A stretch of DNA of 64,000 bases from Bretschneidera sinensis (Eukaryota; Streptophyta; Magnoliopsida; Brassicales; Akaniaceae): the NCBI GenBank assembly GCA_023935145.1, contig CM043698.1, positions 83,227,501 to 83,291,500 on the forward strand, written 5' to 3'. Made by a program: the position numbers and the translations under genes. Position 1 is the first letter of the stretch, and every line of letters begins with the position of its first letter. Positions 32,515-43,290 of the stretch are shown here, piece by piece. A model generated the notes under the pieces. The model worked only from the letters and a program-made list of their open reading frames with translations. It did not search any database and was not told where the DNA came from.

Positions 32515-33780
32515 TGTTGTGCGTTTATTTACTTAAATTATTAAGCAAATAATCGAACTTGTTTTACTTGCAAATGCACAAGGTCAATAGTAGCATAGTG
32601 TGTAAGTGCGAGATCATCTCCACAGGGATTAGTGAATTTCGTTTTATAATCAGTTTCACAGGGTAAAATGATAGAAATAAATGTTGAGTCTAGATTGATA
32701 ATGATAAGAACATAGGGCTTTGACATCCACCACTAATTATACTTTCCCAATAAGTAATGTGCCAATGCTCTAGCCCTACCATGAATACCTAATGGTTGTC
32801 AACCTAAAGGCTTGGTCCGCTCTTTAAGCTATTGATCTCCCTAAGCAATGAGTTAGGCACGATGTATACTCTAACTCTCTTCTCTCTTAAGGGATTCAGC
32901 ATAGTGTATACTAAGTTGTTCCATAATAGAGCATAAGATCTGTGGAAATCGATAACCACACGAGACCTAGGGCATGTTATATACTCCTGGTTTCCCATGT
33001 TGATTTACCCAAGAATCCAGCATGGATTTCTTTTGTTACTATTGTCAGACCCATGACTCGGTCATCTAAATTGGTCTAACTAACTAATCCATACCACATG
33101 CATAAGTTGATTAGACACACACATATGAGAAATTCAATAAAACAAGTATTAATCAATTGAAGCATCATAATATGGCTATTTGCGAAGGCAATCAATGATT
33201 ATATATATGGAAAAGCATAATTAAGGCTTCAATCGAGCCCTTTTAAAGAGTTAGTTACACATGCTATTTATGATAAACATCATTATAACATAAACTAAAT
33301 AGAAAAATAAAACCCGAAGAATACTGTGGAGACGAGTTGTCAATTCCTCTCCAAAGCTTACAACTTCAAAGCCAAAATCAAAAAGGTATCTTTTCTGTGT
33401 TTTATAAGCCTAAATATAGGGTTCTAAGGGTGCCTTGAAACCTTAATTTCTAAAATAAGTCTGGAAAAAATCTTTCCAAAACTGGCTATGCCGCCTCTCT
33501 GAGCGTGTGTGCTCGATCGCGCTATTTTAAGCTCGAGCCTTCTAGATGTGCGCACGAGAGCTTGTGCGCTCGATTGAGGTAATGTTGTGCTCGATCGCAC
33601 TAACTAGTTCCAAATCTTCAATTTTCTTCCTTTAAAGCTTCAAAATGCTTTCTTTTCTTCACAAGCCTATAAAAAACACAGAGAACACAAAAATAAAGTA
33701 GAATATACTAAAATATATAAACAAAGAGCCTAACAACTATAAATTAAGGGGCTTAAATATGAATATTTAAGCACTTATCA
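32515..33780 (-). repeat. B: 5' LTR (1266 bp)
   Basis: TGATAAGTGCTTAAATATTC (33780) to CGCACAACA (32515) on the minus strand. The TATA-like box (33411-33420) reads CCTATATTTAGG; palindromic words (33505-33600) lie 85 bp upstream. Aligned with LTRs A and D. Confidence 0.92.
33505..33600. repeat. Palindromic words in B LTR
   Basis: Four to five words, e.g. GTGCTCGATCGCGC, GTGCGCTCGATTGAG and TGTGCTCGATCGCAC, upstream of the TATA-like box. Confidence 0.8.
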
Positions 33781-33782
33781 CA

Positions 33783-34153
33783 CCGCACATTCATAATTCC
33801 AATGTACATTGTAAATCAGAAGGGTTTTCTACTAGAGTTAATTTAAGAGCTTTGGGTGTATTGGGCTATCAACTAGGTCGAGCATTTGCAACTAGAGTTA
33901 TGTTAAGAGTTTTCGGTGTATTGGGGCTTTTGGGTTATGAGATAGTGAGATTTTAACAATTTTGTTCTTCCTAAGGTTGTAGTTGAACATTAATAAAGTA
34001 GTTGATTTTTTGGTGGACCTAGGCAAATATGTTGCTGAACCACATTAATTATTGGTATTATTACTCTTTTTTTATTTTGCCTATTTAATTGTTGTGATTG
34101 TGTTTTTTGCCTAAAATTTGAATAGATAGATTTTAGAGGGTAAAATTCCAACA
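33783..34153 (+). repeat. L: 5' LTR, truncated
   Basis: Matches 34950-35302 with moderate divergence and small indels. The start is missing because element B lies there. Confidence 0.8.
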
Positions 34154-34155
34154 AG

Positions 34156-34167
34156 TGGTATCAAAGC
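34156..34167 (+). promoter_or_regulatory. L: primer binding site
   Basis: TGGTATCAAAGC, one base from the standard initiator tRNA-Met site, two bases after the LTR end. Confidence 0.82.
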
Positions 34168-34177
34168 TGTGGTTGTG

Positions 34178-34723
34178 ATGGCAAAAACACTAAAAAAAGT
34201 CAAAATTGATATTGAGTTATTTAACAGGGAGATTAATGATTTCTTTCTTTAGCTAAATTTTGTCAAAGATGTGTTGATGCCATAAGGGCTCTATAAGACG
34301 ATTGACGATTCTAAGCCACAAGAGATGATGGAAGAATTTTGGGAAGATATGTCGATGTGGACAGTGAGTACAATTCGTATGGCATTGACTCTCGAGATAA
34401 AGTTTAGTGTATTGTTCGAGACATCTTCGAAGATTTTGTTGGACAAACTTGAGAAGATCTATGAAGAGACATCTCTAATTAATCATCTAAACTTGAAGGA
34501 TGAGGATATTGATGAATTGAAGATGGAAAAAGTTTGAATGGATGGTGAGGTTCCTGTAGCACTTCCAGAGAGAGATAAGTTGAAGAGGCTAAGTGTGTTC
34601 AAGGTTGAAGAATTTTTTGTGACTATATCAAGAGATGAGCCAAACAATGAGAAGATGATTGCTTCAAAAAGTAAGTGGAAGAGATGGGAGGACCAAAAGG
34701 AAGGATGGCACACAAGAGAATAA
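34178..34723 (+). pseudogene. L: copia gag with three in-frame stops
   Basis: The ATG at 34178 begins MAKTLKKVKIDIELFN. The frame stays the same for 182 codons but is interrupted by TAG (34250), TAA (about 34289) and TGA (34535). Conserved gag segments include WTVSTIRMALTLEIKF, LLDKLEKIYEETSLINHLNL and LKRLSVFKVEEF. The first stop falls where this family usually has Trp (TGG to TAG); the second falls where Gln is usual (CAA to TAA). The zinc knuckle and everything after it are missing. Confidence 0.8.
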
Positions 34724-34768
34724 AGTGATATTGGATGATAAGGTGGAGAGTTTGAGCCAAGGTGGAGA

Positions 34769-35302
34769 TTATTTATCTCTACAAGGAGGACTTCTAATTG
34801 ATTTTGGAAAAGTGGTTTTGTATTTTATCGTTGCTTCTTCTAAGTAGAAGTAGTAATTATTCTTGTAGTAGTTTACTATGTTGTTGTTGTTATTTTCTTA
34901 GTAGTATTAGAAAAATATCGTATGTATAAAGGGAGATCCTAGAGAAGGTTTGAGGCACATTAATAATTTCAATATACACTGATTTATTCGATGAATTTAC
35001 TATTAGAGTTAGGGTGAGAGATTTGGGTGTATTGGGGTTCTAGGTTGTCAATTAGGGAGAGCACTTGCAACTAGAGCTATGTTGAGAGTTTTTAGTGTAT
35101 TGGGGCTTTAGGGTTGTGAGGTAGTGAAAGTTTAGCAACTTTACTCTTCCAAAAAATGTAATTGTAGATTAATAAAGTAGTGGATTTGTTGGTGGACGTA
35201 GGCAAATAGGTTACCGAACCACATTAATTATTGGTGTTATTACTCTTTGTTTATTTTGCCTAAAATTTGATTTAGTAGATTTTAGAGGGTAAAATCCCAA
35301 CA
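34769..35302 (+). repeat. L: 3' LTR
   Basis: Follows the purine tract GCCAAGGTGGAGA. A TATA-like GTATAAAGGGAG lies at about 34923-34934. It ends AAAATCCCAACA. The exact start is uncertain by a few bases. Confidence 0.75.
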
Positions 35303-35830
35303 AGGTATTTTGTTTTCTATCTATTCCTTTGTCCTCTTTATTCTTTTCATGGTTCCAGTCTTTTAACACAAATATTGAAAAAATACGTTGTTAATTATCC
35401 ATTTAACTGTCATTAATATCCCTCTCCCATCTTAATTCTCTATATTATAAGTATAAACTTGTGTTAGTGTTTATCTTGATGGTTTTGTTTAGGCAAAGGG
35501 AATGGGTTTCTGTGAGTTATTTTTGTTGTTGCTGGTTTTGGTTGTCTTGGTGTTGCCCTATTTTTTTGTTGCTGGTTTTGGTTTGCTTGGTGTTGTTTTT
35601 TTTGTTGTCTGGGTTTTATTTTTCCATTTTGATTGTAATTTGGGTTGAGTGTGTCAGTAATTTTCTGCATCTCTTTTTATTCTCATAAATAAAATTATCT
35701 ATCCTCCATAGAAAAAGATATGAGTTATTTATATTATTTTTCAGGGCATTCTTCAAATCAGACCATCTCCTCGAGTGCACTAGGTGTGAGGGAAATTGCT
35801 TTATAATTAATTAATATATTTATTTTTCCT
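35303..35830. other. AT-rich flank between L and K
   Basis: About 0.5 kb with no gene. At 35515-35630 a 'tttgttgctggttttggtt' phrase is repeated twice (35525 and 35567 regions). The last five bases (TTCCT, 35826-35830) are the left target duplication of element K. Confidence 0.6.
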
Positions 35831-36071
35831 AATTAGAATAGTCACTCAAGTTGGTTTTCTGTTTTTGTTAGTTAAGAGTTTGTTAAGTTTGTTAAAGACA
35901 GTTACATATTCTGTTGGATTCAGTTAGTTTGTTTTGGTAAGCCTCTAGTCCTATAGCTTGCTTGTATAAAGAGCCTTGCTATTGTAATCCATCAGAAAAT
36001 AAAATACAAGAAAGTTTTTCCTTCTGGTTTCTCTGTTTCTCTCTTTTCTTGTTTCTCCAAGAAATCTAACT
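35831..36071 (+). repeat. K: 5' LTR (241 bp)
   Basis: A compact LTR with TATA-like CTTGTATAAAGAGCC near 35963. The matching position in the 3' LTR is CTTATATAAAG. Confidence 0.95.
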
Positions 36072-36083
36072 TGGTATCAGAGC
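36072..36083 (+). promoter_or_regulatory. K: primer binding site
   Basis: TGGTATCAGAGC immediately after the LTR, the initiator tRNA-Met complement. Confidence 0.95.
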
Positions 36084-36127
36084 ATACCATAGCTCACACT
36101 CCTTTCTTCTATCTTTCTGCTTTATCT

Positions 36128-37110
36128 ATGGCGAAGACAAATACCCGCAATCACAACAATGCAAATGGACCGGAGCATTTTGCAACAGATGGTGTTGCTA
36201 ACCCGGCCAATCTCGATGAACAAAACAGATCAATCACCAACCCTCTTACGCAACTGGTCACCATTAAACTCGAAGAGGACAATTACCTACTCTGGAAATT
36301 CCAAGTTGAAAATGAAATTTTGGGATACGGGCTTGAAGATCACATCTATGGCACAGATGCCGTTTCTCCCAAATTGATTCAAGGAAATGTCAACCCGGAG
36401 TTCATTCGTCATCAAAGACAAGACAGGTTACTTATGTCATGGATTCTTGCCTCCATCAGCATTAGTTATCTTCCTCAACTGGTAGGATGTTCTTCATCTC
36501 AAGAAATCTGGACAACCATTGAACAACTATTCAATTCTCAATCCACTGCTAAGGTGATGTTCTACAAACGACAAATACAGACCCTTAAGAAAGACTCTCT
36601 TTCAATGAGAGAATATCTAATGAAGATGAAGAGTTTCTTTGACATGCTTAGTGCTGCCAATCACAAAATGTCTGACACAGATCAGATTCTTGCAGTTCTA
36701 AATGGGTTAAGTGATGAATATGAATCCATAATAGCCACAATATGCTCTAGAGAGGTCCGTTACAATCTTCATCATGTCACCAGTCTTCTTCTTTCTCATG
36801 AAGGAAGAATCTTGCAGAGAAACTCCTCTGAAATTGTAGCTAACTACTCAAATAGAGGCTCCAATTGGAATCAAAACCAAGGTGGAAGAAGCCAAAACAA
36901 CAGAGGCAGAGGTCGTGGAGGTAGAAGCTACTACAACAACAACAGACCACAGTGCCAACTTTGTGGAAAGATAGGCCACACAGTCCTCAAATGCTATTAC
37001 AGATTTGATCAAAATTTCCATGGAAGTGGAACCATCGATGAGGCGAGTTTTTCTGGACACCAGAACAATCAAGGATCAAATACCAACCTTGTTCATACTC
37101 AGGATGAAAT
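36128..37110 (+). pseudogene. K: gag, itself open
   Basis: The frame is open from before the ATG (36128, MAKTNTRNHNN) to 37490. It has the copia N-terminal segment (ITNPLTQLVTIKLEEDNYLL), a UBN2-type core (SQEIWTTIEQLFNSQSTAKV and LKKDSLSMREYLMKMKSFF), an Asn/Gly/Arg-rich stretch (GGRSQNNRGRGRGGRSYYNN, about 36885-36945) and the zinc knuckle CQLCGKIGHTVLKC (about 36955-36996). About 320 residues, the usual gag length. As a gag alone it could still be translated. Confidence 0.92.
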
Positions 37111-37492
37111 TCCGCTTGAAAATGCTCCTTTAGAATCCATGCTCACTTGTGCAGAAGAAAAGAATGATAGTTCCTGGTATCTTGACTCAGGAGCAACAAA
37201 TCACATAACAAATGACTACAACAATGTCACATTTGGGACAGATTTCCATGGCAGTCAAAAGGTTCACATGGGAAATGGTACAGGCCTTGACATCAAACAT
37301 ATTGGTAACTCTCTCATCTCTTCTTTTATTCCTTCTAGATCTCTTTCTCTCAAAAATATTCTTCATGTTCCTTTAATCACAAAGAATCTTGTTAGTGTCT
37401 CCCAATTTACAAAGGGTAATAATGTTTATTTTGAGTTTCACCCTTCCACTTGTTGTATTAAGGATCAGATTACCAAAACCATTCTACTTTAA
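37111..37492 (+). pseudogene. K: aspartic protease
   Basis: Same frame as gag. WYLDSGATNHITNDYNN (about 37177-37227) carries the D-S-G active site, then HMGNGTGLDIKHIGNSLI and LKNILHVPLITKNLVSVSQF. The frame meets a TAA at 37490 in the usual protease-integrase spacer. Confidence 0.9.
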
Positions 37493-38560
37493 GGAACACT
37501 ACGTAAGGGACTGTATAGGCTCAACTTCTTCAACAAGACTAGAAGAACACCTTGGCAAATTTCAAAGATCCTTGTCTCTGAAACCAGAAACCCCATTGGC
37601 TCAACTCTTAGTCATCATTCCTCACAAAATCTCGTTTCCAATAATTAGGATAGTCTCCTTTTTTATCTTTGACATAAGAGGTTGGGGCACCCTTCTTCTA
37701 AAATTGTAACCAAAGTTCTTAATGACTGTAATATTCGTTTTAAAATGGATAAAATGCCTCGTTTCATCTGTGTTTCTTGTCAAATGGGAAAAACCCACAA
37801 GCTTTCTTTTAATAACTCTCAGACTTCTTATACCAGTCCCTTGCAACTTGTAGAATCAGATCTCTGGGGCCTCTCTCCTATTCTTTCATCTATTGGTTTT
37901 AAATTCTACATATCTTTTGTTGATGCCTATTCTAGATACACTTGGATTTATTTCTTAAAAAGAAAATCTGAAGCTTTTGAATCTTTTCTTCATTTTAAAA
38001 ACCAAGCTGAGAACCTTCTCAACACAACCATTAAAGTTTTTCAATCTGACTGGGTTGAAGAATTTTGTTCCTTCTCCTCCTTTTTCAGCAAACATGGTAT
38101 TGTTCATCGTGTTTCATGCCCTCACACCTCTGAACAAAATGGAATAGTAGAAAGAAAACACAGACATGTGGTAGAACTCGGTTTAACCTTACTAGCTCAA
38201 TCGTCTTTACCTTTGAAATTTTGGCCAGATGCCTTCTCTAGCGCTATTTTTCTCATTAACAGAATCCCTACTACAGTTCTTTAGCAGAAGTCTCCTATTG
38301 AGGTACTCTTCAAAGTTAAACCTGATTACTCTTTCCTAAAAGTCTTTGGTTGTCAATGTTTTCCTCACTTAAGGCCATATAACTCTCATAAGTTTGATTT
38401 TAGATCACATCCTTATACATTTCTTGGTTACAGCACTAAACACAAAGGATACAGGTGTCTAGATGAAAAAGGTAACATCTATGTCTCTAGACATGTTGTT
38501 TTTAATGAGTTTATCTTCCCTTTTAGTGAAAAGTCCAGCAACAATCAAGTAAATTCTAGT
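37493..38560 (+). pseudogene. K: integrase with four in-frame stops
   Basis: It continues the gag frame. TAG 37646 and TGA 37670 precede HKRLGHPSS (the His pair of the zinc finger) and CVSCQMGKTHKLSF. The core has SDLWGLSP, VDAYSRYTWIYFLKRKSEA (first Asp), QSDWVEEFCS (second Asp; the family norm D-x-G is DWV here) and QNGIVERKHRHVVE (Glu). TAG at 38282 follows, then KSPIEVLF and LGYSTKHKGYRCLD. The triad is present; stops break it. Confidence 0.9.
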
Positions 38561-39800
38561 TCACAAAGTCCTCTGCCATTTCCCTTACTGGACACTCCCA
38601 AGCCTACTATTATAGATCATCAATCTATAATACACACAAATTCTAACCACTCTGATCATAGATCAGAGGGTATAGCTGCTGCAGATCCTTCATCTGTAGA
38701 ACAGCTTCCATCTTCTCAAAATCCTACAAATGAGTCTTCAAATAGCCTTAATCAGCCACATAATTATCCTACTCCTACTGCCAATACTGATACAGGTACT
38801 AATATTGATCAAATACCTCACCTTCATCCCATGACAACTCGATCAAGAAATGGGATTTACAAACCAAAAACCTTGTTGACTGATCTGTCTATTCAAGAGG
38901 CCACTACTGCTGCTGAAGCATTACTTGATGAAAATTGGAAGAAAACCATGATTGAAGAATACAATGCCTTGATAAAAAACAAGACTTGGTCTCTTGTTGA
39001 ACTGCTATATGGTAGAAGACCAGTTGGTGGTAAGTGGATTTTTAAAATAAAGAAGAACACAGATGGGACTATTTCAAGGTATAAGGCTCGCCTAGTTGCA
39101 AAGGGTTTTCTGCAAAAAGCTGGTTTTGATTTCACAGAAACATTTTCTCCAGTGATCAAACCAACTACCATCAGAATTATTCTTACCCTTGCTCTATCTC
39201 ATGGTTGGATTACCAGACAACTTGATGTAAATAATGCCTTTTAAATGGCGAACTTAAGGAGGAAGTTTATTTGGAATAGCCTGCTGGTTTTGAGAAGGAA
39301 AATTCTAAACATCTTGTTTGTAGACTTCATAAGTCTCTATATGGGTTGAAACAGGCTCCCAGGGCTTGGTTTGACAAACTAAAAGGTTCTCTTATTCGTA
39401 TGGGCTTCTGCTTCTCAAAGGCTGATCACTCGTTGTTTATGAGGTTTTCTACATCCTCTACCCTGTTAATTTTGATCTATGTGGATGACATAATAGTCAC
39501 AGGAAGCTGCAAAGAAGAAATAGAACAGACTATCCTTCTCCTCAACAAATCTTTTTCTTTAAAGGATATTGGTGACTTGAATTACTTCTTGGGAATAGAG
39601 GTAAAAGCAGGTCGTGAAGGCTTACATTTTTCCCAAAAGAGGTATATTGAAGACCTTTTGAAGAAATCCAAAATGGACAATGCCAAGTCCTTGCCAACTC
39701 CAATGATTAGTAGTCTAAAGCTCACTTCCTCAGAAGGTGATCCCATTCCAAATGCCACAGAATATAGAAGTATAGTTGGCGGTCTATAGTATGTCACCAT
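38561..39800 (+). pseudogene. K: reverse transcriptase with frameshift
   Basis: After a Ser/Asn-rich linker, NWKKTMIEEYNALIKNKTWS begins the RT. Then come GGKWIFKIKKNTDGT, RYKARLVAKGFLQKAGFDF, ETFSPVIKPTTIRII and RQLDVNNAF. A 1-nt deletion at 39240 shifts the frame; the next frame has TAG 39277, then YGLKQAPRAWFDKLKGSL and the catalytic LIYVDDIIVTGS (about 39475-39510), then LNYFLGIEV and a TAG at 39787. All active-site residues are present. Confidence 0.92.
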
Positions 39801-40425
39801 AACTCGACCAGAGTTGGCGGTCTATAGTATGCAAAATCCCCTTGATCCTCACTAGAGAGCTGTGAAAAGAATCTTGAGATATTGGAAGGGAACTTCAAAA
39901 GAGGGGATACTTCTTAGAAGATCAAAAACTCTTAATTTGACTGGCTTTTGTGATGCTGACTGGGTTAATGATTTGTGTGATAGAAGATCAACTACTGGTT
40001 ACTGCATCTACCTTGGAAGAAACATTGTTTCCTGGTCCTCGAAGAAGCAGCCTGTTGTTTCTAGATCCTCTACTGAAGCAGAATACAGGAGTCTAGCCAA
40101 TGCCACTTCAGAACTGATATGGCTGTAGTCTCTTCTTAGTGAACTCAAAGTTGAAATTCGAAATCCTTCTGTGCTCTGGTGTGACAATATAAGTACTATC
40201 TCTCTCTTTCTGCAAATCCAATTCTGAACTCTAGAACAAAACATATAGAGCTTGACCTTTATTTTGTGAGAGAGAAAGTTATGGCCAAGGAGCTTGATGT
40301 TCATCATGCGCCGTCTATTGAACAAGTGGCAGACATCTTCACTAAGCCTGTAACAGCTCAGTTCTTCCAAACACTTAAACACAAGTTAACTGTGTGTTCT
40401 GCAGAAAATGTTGACCAAGCTTAGC
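39801..40425 (+). pseudogene. K: RNase H
   Basis: AVKRILRYWKGTSKEGILLR, GFCDADWVNDLCDRRSTTGY (catalytic Asp), SKKQPVVSRSSTEAEYRSLA (Glu) and SELIWL (39862-40125). A TAG at 40126 and a later frame break interrupt the final part, LWCDN to the ADIFTK-like 'ADIFTKPVTAQFF' (about 40330). A 20-bp segment (39774-39793) recurs at 39812-39831 beside a local deletion between RT and RNase H. Confidence 0.88.
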
Positions 40426-40436
40426 TTGAGGGAGAG

Positions 40437-40677
40437 AATTAGAATAGTCACTCAAGTTGGTTTTCTGTTATTGTTAGTTAAGAGTTTGTTAAGTTTGTTA
40501 AAGACAGTTACATATTTTGTTGGATTCAGTTAGTTTGTTTTGGTAAGCCTCTAGTCCTATAGCTTGCTTATATAAAGAGCCTTACTATTGTAATCCATCA
40601 GAAAATAAAATACAAGAAATTTTTTCCTTCTGGTTTCTCTGTTTCTCTCTTTTCTTGTTTCTCCAAGAAATCTAACT
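40437..40677 (+). repeat. K: 3' LTR (241 bp)
   Basis: Preceded by the purine tract GCTTGAGGGAGAG. Five differences from the 5' LTR, three of them C/T or G/A. Confidence 0.95.
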
Positions 40678-40682
40678 TTCCT

Positions 40683-41158
40683 AAGCAGTACTTTTAGAAA
40701 CAATATATTATTAGGTGAACCACAATTTTGAGAGCTATTTATAGTCTTTTTAATTTTCGATTAAGATTGAAACAATATACTATGATTTTTAGGCAAGTAA
40801 TGGTGGGGTCATTACTTGAATTATTGTAACATGTAATATGATGCACGCATATACTACTACGAGTCTTTTTAGGTTTTTTTTCTTATTGTATAAGTACTTT
40901 GATTGTGCAAACATTTTGAACATCTCCAATTCAATACATCATAATGACATCATTAGGTATATAAACTACATTAAAATAATGAAAATTTAAACCTCAATTT
41001 GCATCCTAATTTCATGCATTATTAGTTCCACCTTTTAGATGATTTGAAAGCTGCTGTATTTAATTTTTTGCGTGTCATATTTAATGAAATTTACTTCTTC
41101 ACTATGTTATTAAATGTACAGATGATGACTTAGTTTCTAAACCGATACTTACCACTCT
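40683..41158. other. AT-rich flank between K and F
   Basis: About 0.48 kb. No ORF, LTR or tandem repeat recognised. Confidence 0.6.
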
Positions 41159-41446
41159 TGTAACGACCCATCTTGAGTGAGTCTTACTCGGAACGGCTCC
41201 ATTATTTTTCAGCACTGAGCACTTTGACTCAAGATGTAACCTATAAGATATAATTCACCATACTTACTAAGAGTAAGGAGAAACTCACCTTTATAGCACC
41301 CTTTCTCCTTGCCTTTACAACTCTCTTCCACTATACCTAAAGCATATACCATTTAGTATAACAAATTAAGAAATATATACATAATATAAATTTATTCTTT
41401 ATCAAGTAATTGCAAGGATAATCAAAAGAAAATAATACTACTAGCT
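41159..41446 (-). repeat. F: 3' LTR, distal piece
   Basis: Contains GGTGAGT followed by CTTACTCTTAGTAAG on the minus strand (41258-41289) and ends GGGTCGTTACA. It continues 51100-52722 once G and its target duplication (TAGCT/AAGCT) are removed. Confidence 0.72.
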
Positions 41447-42318
41447 TGTAATACCCGTATTCTTAAAGTAAGGGTAAAGAAATAATTTGATAGATATGAC
41501 ATGGAATTAAAATAATATATATATGAAAAATTTACTATTATGAAAAAAAACCTCGAAGTGTCTACGTATAATTTTTGTGGAATAAAAAAGAAAAAAGAAA
41601 AGGGGGTGAGACAACACCTAGATGTCCATGTGTTGTCACACAAGTGCAATTTCTTAAATGTTAAACAATAGGGACATGCAAAAACCGAGGGGGGGGGGTG
41701 CTGAGTTAATATAAAAAACGGTTTTTTTGTTTTGTTTTGTTTTATTATTTTACTACCAAATTATGTTTCTTTTCCTTATTTCTTCAATCCAAATTACTCT
41801 ATTTCTTTAAACACTTGGGAGTCAAAGAAAGGTTGAAAGATTGAAATTTTGAAGAAGTTTACGAGAGAATTTTAAAGAGATTTCAGGGAATCTTTAAGAA
41901 AAACAAACGGTAATAATGTGAATTTTATTTTTGAAATTATGCATACATGAAATTACCTAGAATTTTATGTAGAAATTTAAAGGATATTAATTATGAAAGA
42001 ATTGAAGAATAAATTAGTAATTTTAATATAAATATTATGTCAGGTGTTGACGATCAGTAATCGGGTGAAATTGCTGAAAGGGGTAGGAAATGTAAGGAGG
42101 TGATCCACTGGTAGTTTTAAGTGCCACTTAGTGAGTTAGATTTACTTTTAGTAATCGAAACCAATAAAAATATGAAATTATGATATTTGAATAAATGGGT
42201 AAATTACAATGATTTAATGATGTATTTTCTATTATACATGAAAATTGATTGATTTATTTATTAGGAATTAAAAAGTGTGTTGAATAATAATTATATGAGA
42301 ACTTATATTTTAGATAGG
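41447..42318 (+). repeat. G: 5' LTR, truncated (872 bp of about 2.3 kb)
   Basis: TGTAATACCCGTATTCTTAA start. Matches the 3' LTR from 48807 to about 49664. A perfect 8-bp hairpin GACAACAC...GTGTTGTC is at 41610-41637. Confidence 0.88.
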
Positions 42319-43250
42319 TAAATCCTATTGAAGTTGAGCAGTGGATAAAACATCTTGAGAAATATTTTGAAGTCTTACTAGTAACAGAAAGGCAGAAGGT
42401 TGCTTTTACTTCATTTAAGATGGAAGATGAGGCTTCTCAATGGTGGGAGGATATTTTGCCTAGATTGAGTACACAGGTAGATCAACCCTTAACTTGGTGT
42501 AAGTTTAAGGATGTGTTCTTTGCGAAGTATTTTAGAGATACATTTCGAGCATAAGGGGAGAGAGATTTTATTCATTTAAGCAAAATACTTTATTTGTGAC
42601 TGAGTATGATAGTAGATTTATAGCCTTATCGAGGTTTTTACCTGAGTTAGTAAATACAGAGGAAAGGAAATGTAAGAGATTTTTAGACAGGTTACACTAT
42701 GAAATTCAGATTAAACTCTATTATATGGGTATTGAGAATTATGCTATAATGGTAGATAAAGCATTACAGATTAAGAAGGATGTGATGGAGTTTCGAGGTA
42801 CGAGAGATTGGATAAAGAGGTCTAGATTTAAAGGACCCAGAGGTGGTGGTAGTATGAGTGTGTAGGGTGAGAGACCACCCTAGAGAGGGTGTGTCATAGG
42901 GAAATGTAGTACAAAGTTGGAGGCAAGCATGATCTGTAGCTTAGAGTAATATTGGTGGGACCCCTAGATTTAGAAGACAGACTTTAGGAACTGAGAGTTA
43001 TGGTAGAGGAATAAGTATGCCACCAAGGGGAAGTGGTAACCTGATGTTTGATCGAGATACAAGAGTTTGCTTTAGATGTAATCAAACAGGGCATTTGTCT
43101 CAGAATTTCCCTACTCATATATGCTTTGTATGTGCTGAGGGAAGACATATTAGTGTAGATTGTCCAGTGGGAAAATTTGTTGAGATAAGTGTTAGAGGTG
43201 TTGGAAGAAAATAGGTGGAGAGAAGTGGTGGATCAAGGAGTATGCGAGGT
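42319..43250 (+). pseudogene. G: gag, 5' truncated
   Basis: The first residues after the LTR joint read IEVEQWIKHLEKYFEVLLV, then FKMEDEASQWWED and WCKFKDVFFAKYFRDTF, the retrotrans_gag core. After a stop and frame change at about 42556, ALSRFLPELVNTEERKCKRF and KALQIKKDVMEF follow (42596-42865). Two zinc knuckles lie at 43068-43175: the first, CFRCNQTGHLSQNF, has Phe in place of its last Cys; the second, CFVCAEGRHISVDC, is complete. Confidence 0.85.
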
Positions 43251-43290
43251 AAAGGTAGAGGCAGAGGATCAGTAGCTGAGAGAGGACACA

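Larger units (their letters stand above)
19417..33780 (-). mobile_element. Element B: Athila-like Ty3/gypsy element with full gag-pol, split by element C
   Basis: Order from right to left: 5' LTR (32515-33780), tRNA-Asp primer site, gag (32175-30480), protease (30480-29919), RT N-half (29671-28944), [element C], RT C-half and RNase H (22870-22150), integrase (22145-20643), post-integrase palindromes, ORF3 fragment (19795-19417). There is no 3' LTR; ORF3 ends at the LTR of A. All ORFs have stops or frameshifts. B is the best model for the pol genes that A has lost. Its 5' LTR lies inside the 5' LTR of copia remnant L. Confidence 0.88.
33783..35302 (+). mobile_element. Element L: copia remnant with gag only
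   Basis: 5' LTR remnant (33783-34153, left part cut by B), tRNA-Met-type primer site (34156-34167), gag (34178-34723), purine tract (34756-34768) and 3' LTR (about 34769-35302). The interior is only about 600 bp: protease, integrase, RT and RNase H are absent. LTR pairing is clear from the shared stretch 'tttgggtgtattgggg...aatcccaaca', ending CCAACA in both copies. Confidence 0.82.
35831..40677 (+). mobile_element. Element K: nearly full-length copia retrotransposon
   Basis: LTRs of 241 bp at 35831-36071 and 40437-40677, 5-bp target duplication TTCCT on both sides (35826-35830; 40678-40682), primer site 36072-36083, a single-frame gag-pol, and purine tract about 40425-40436. The LTRs differ at 5 of 241 positions by my count, so it is the youngest element here. 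The coding frame has several stops and one 1-nt deletion, so it is no longer autonomous. The LTR ends (AATTAG...CTAACT) have lost the usual TG...CA. Confidence 0.95.
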
